Part shown: piece by piece, positions 6,210-7,516 of the stretch
Layout: each line of letters begins with the position of its first letter
How positions within the stretch are numbered: the stretch's first letter is position 1
DNA from: Chromatiaceae bacterium
Lineage (GTDB): Bacteria > Pseudomonadota > Gammaproteobacteria > Chromatiales > Chromatiaceae
Assembly: GCA_012962365.1 (NCBI GenBank)
Contig: DTXR01000498.1
Coordinates: forward strand, 1 to 7,516
Reading direction: 5' to 3'
DNA: 7,516 nt
Made by a program: the position numbers and the translations under genes
Notes under the pieces: model-generated
The model's database searches: none
The model's input: the letters and a program-made list of their open reading frames with translations, nothing else
Told to the model about the DNA's origin: nothing

Positions 6210-7172
6210 TTATTTTTTGTGGGCGTTCTGGTAGCGTTCCACCAGTTCATGCACCAGGGGCGTGCAAATGATCTTGATGGCGAGATCCAGCTGCCCGCCA
6301 GGGATCACCATGGTGTTGCGCCGGGACATCCAGGAACCGCTTATCTGCCGCAGCAGTGCGGGGAAGTAAAAACGCTGGGGTTCACGGAAACGGATGACCA
6401 CAATGCTCTCATCCAGACCTGGGATCTCCCGCAGCTCAAAAGGGTTGGATGTGTCTGATAGAGGAACGCGCTGAAAATTGATATCGGTCAGCGAAAATTG
6501 CGGTGTGATGTAAGTGATGTAGTCTGACATGCGGCGCATGATGGTATGGGTGACAGACTCGGGGGAATGATTTTTCTTGTGGGTGTCCCGATGGATTTTC
6601 TGTATCCACTCCAGGTTCACCACGGGAACCACGCCTATCAGCAGATCCACCCACTGGGCGATATCGATACCGCGTATCTTGCGCTCCTTCATTTTTTTGC
6701 GACGCTTGATGATGACCGGGTTGTGAGACGTAGACAGTTTGCGATTGCTCCAGGAATTCTCCGCACAGCCGCCGTGCATGCCATCGTAGAACAACAGGTC
6801 GGTTCCCGAAGGTACCTCCATCCAGGGCGTAAAAGCGCCCTCGGATACTTCGTAGAGTTCTGCCAGCTCTGCGTTTTCCGCGTAGCGGCGCACCAGTCCA
6901 GTACCTGAACGGGAATATTCGCGGAACAGCCCTTCCAGCCGGTCGAGAAAATTGGCTTCTGGGGAGAAATGACTGAGGTTGCTGTCCTGCTCGATGGACT
7001 GCTCCACGAAGTGGCGCATGCGCTTTCGGTCGTAACGCCGGAAGCTGTTGCCGTCGACGCGAAAGGCGGTAATGCCTTCACGCCGGAAAATGTCGTCGAA
7101 GATGCGCCTGAAAGTGGTGGTGCCTGCGCCGGAAGAACCGGTGACCGCGATGATCGGATGTTTGCTCGACAT
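6210..7172 (-). CDS. Phosphoribulokinase-family protein with altered catalytic residue and an insertion
   Basis: Phosphoribulokinase (PRK) phosphorylates ribulose 5-phosphate. This 320-residue protein belongs to the proteobacterial type: P-loop GSSGAGTT (12-19), Walker-B-like FYDGMHGG (128-135), GVVPVVNLEWIQKIHRD (180-196), ITPQFSLTDINFQRVP (222-237), DTSNPF (240-245) and a C-terminal VIPGG segment. E. coli PrkB and Rhodobacter sphaeroides PRK are about 290 residues; the excess is an insertion of about 27 residues between 136 and 174, rich in Lys/Arg (IIKRRKKMKERKIRG). The position of catalytic Asp42 is Asn (DGNSFRRY, 40-47) and His45 is Arg, while Arg49, Lys192, Arg195 and Asp196 are kept. 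Activity as a true PRK is therefore doubtful. The ATG at 7172-7170 fits the family N-terminus (MSSKHPIIAVTGSSG) and has a weak GCGGA 8 nt upstream; an upstream in-frame ATG at 7235 would lie in the promoter. Convergent with the patatin gene, 38 bp away. No Calvin-cycle neighbours. Confidence 0.88.
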   Translation of the reverse strand: MSSKHPIIAVTGSSGAGTTTFRRIFDDIFRREGITAFRVDGNSFRRYDRKRMRHFVEQSIEQDSNLSHFSPEANFLDRLEGLFREYSRSGTGLVRRYAENAELAELYEVSEGAFTPWMEVPSGTDLLFYDGMHGGCAENSWSNRKLSTSHNPVIIKRRKKMKERKIRGIDIAQWVDLLIGVVPVVNLEWIQKIHRDTHKKNHSPESVTHTIMRRMSDYITYITPQFSLTDINFQRVPLSDTSNPFELREIPGLDESIVVIRFREPQRFYFPALLRQISGSWMSRRNTMVIPGGQLDLAIKIICTPLVHELVERYQNAHKK

Positions 7173-7196
7173 GATTTTGGTCCGCTTTAATAAAAC

Positions 7197-7263
7197 CGGA
7201 CGAATACTTATAGCACATCCGTCTAAACCGTTCAAAAAACAGGTGATTAGTATTCGGACGAAT
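7197..7263. repeat. Inverted and direct repeats bracketing the PRK-like gene promoter
   Basis: CGAATACTTAT (7201-7211) and ATTAGTATTCG (7246-7256) are inverted repeats matching at 10 of 11 positions, with eight consecutive matches. The left arm covers most of the -10 and the right arm lies upstream of the -35. In addition the 9-mer CGGACGAAT occurs at 7197-7205 and 7255-7263 as a direct repeat, 58 bp apart. The placement suggests operator half-sites for an unidentified regulator. Confidence 0.45.
7207..7235 (-). promoter_or_regulatory. Extended -10 sigma70 promoter of the PRK-like gene
   Basis: On the minus strand TTGAAC (7235-7230, four of six) is followed by 17 nt and TATAAG (7212-7207, five of six). 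TGC immediately precedes the -10, giving an extended -10 (TGn). Transcription would start near 7200, about 28 nt before the ATG at 7172. Confidence 0.7.
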
Positions 7264-7393
7264 GCATGAGCAGGTGTCCGGTGCGTATAACGGTGTTTTT
7301 GGCTGTGTGCTACAGACCGCCTTACCCGCTTTTTTCTGCGTGTACGCGGTTCATGGATGCCGGCGCCATACTCAGGGCTTGATGCGCAATATT

Positions 7394-7437
7394 AAAAACC
7401 CCTTGCCAAAACAAATCCGGCAAAGGGCTTTCTTTTC
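7394..7437. terminator. Bidirectional rho-independent terminator
   Basis: CCCCTTGCC (7399-7407) and GGCAAAGGG (7419-7427) pair at eight of nine positions around an 11-nt loop. On the plus strand the stem is followed by CTTTCTTTTC. On the minus strand it is followed by an uninterrupted TTTTT (7398-7394), so it fits both directions, better on the minus strand. No gene ending just before it on the plus strand is visible, so it most likely ends a minus-strand gene lying beyond the right edge. Confidence 0.75.
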
Positions 7438-7499
7438 AACCTGAATCCGTGGGTTCAGAGCTTGTGCTATGTGCCCCGATGGACTCACGGATTCAGGTT
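7438..7499. repeat. Long stem-loop (20-bp stem) beside the terminator
   Basis: AACCTGAATCCGTG (7438-7451) and CACGGATTCAGGTT (7486-7499) are a perfect 14-bp inverted repeat. Pairing continues inward to 7457/7480 with two G-U pairs (on the plus-strand transcript), giving a 20-bp stem and a 22-nt loop (7458-7479). No T-run follows on either strand, so it is not itself a terminator. It may be the 3' untranslated structure of the gene to the right, a repeat element, or part of a small RNA. Confidence 0.6.
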
Positions 7500-7516
7500 C
7501 AAAACAGCTGGAATGG

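Larger units (their letters stand above)
7236..7516. other. Right-hand intergenic stretch, no gene seen
   Basis: Upstream of the PRK-like gene promoter the window holds about 150 bp without a recognisable feature, then a terminator hairpin and a long stem-loop. A 60-codon open frame at 7262-7444 runs through the terminator hairpin, lacks a ribosome binding site and resembles nothing I know, so I do not call it. The last 18 bases could be the end of a minus-strand gene (TGA at 7501-7499, five codons visible), but that is too short to support. Confidence 0.6.

Noticed and set aside
7434..7506. Integron attC site or recombination site at the long stem-loop
   Set aside because: The stem pairs without the unpaired extrahelical bases typical of attC, and the flanking boxes do not match RYYYAAC/GTTRRRY. 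No integrase or cassette is in view.
7499..7516. 3' end of a minus-strand gene (five codons then TGA)
   Set aside because: It fits the terminator placement, but five codons cannot be distinguished from chance.

Overview
The window looks like a chromosomal segment of a gammaproteobacterium of moderately high GC. The evidence is a full-length RapA (an RNA polymerase recycling ATPase found essentially in Gammaproteobacteria), an NrdA start with two ATP-cone modules as in Pseudomonas, a PlpD-type patatin autotransporter and a PrkB-like kinase. I see no insertion sequence, phage gene, CRISPR array, tRNA or rRNA. I cannot name the genus.

Layout, left to right. (1) Positions 1-669, minus strand: the first 223 codons of nrdA (class Ia ribonucleotide reductase, large subunit), running off the left edge. 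(2) Positions 670-1169: a 500-bp divergent intergenic region. Its left part is a compact nrdA control region: a strong sigma70 promoter (TTGACA, 17 bp, TATGAT), a near-perfect NrdR box abutting the -35, a degenerate second box over the -10, and two consensus DnaA boxes, one overlapping the NrdR box. Its right part is the rapA leader, with palindromes but no convincing promoter. (3) Positions 1170-3941, plus: rapA, starting at TTG. (4) Positions 3973-6171, plus: a patatin-like phospholipase fused to a POTRA and Omp85-type beta-barrel (type Vd autotransporter, PlpD-like), 31 bp after rapA and probably co-transcribed. (5) Positions 6210-7172, minus: a phosphoribulokinase-family protein convergent with the patatin gene, with its own promoter at 7207-7235. 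(6) Positions 7173-7516: no gene seen; it holds the kinase promoter and flanking repeats, a bidirectional terminator hairpin and a 20-bp stem-loop.

Functionally this is mostly housekeeping: dNTP supply tied to replication (NrdR/DnaA control), RNA polymerase recycling, and an outer-membrane/secreted lipolytic enzyme. The most unusual gene is the kinase. It keeps the fold and most substrate-binding motifs but carries Asn where characterised phosphoribulokinases have the catalytic Asp42, Arg where they have His45, and an insertion of about 27 residues rich in Lys/Arg. No RuBisCO or Calvin-cycle gene is in view, so a function other than carbon fixation is plausible. I found no clearly new multi-gene system here.
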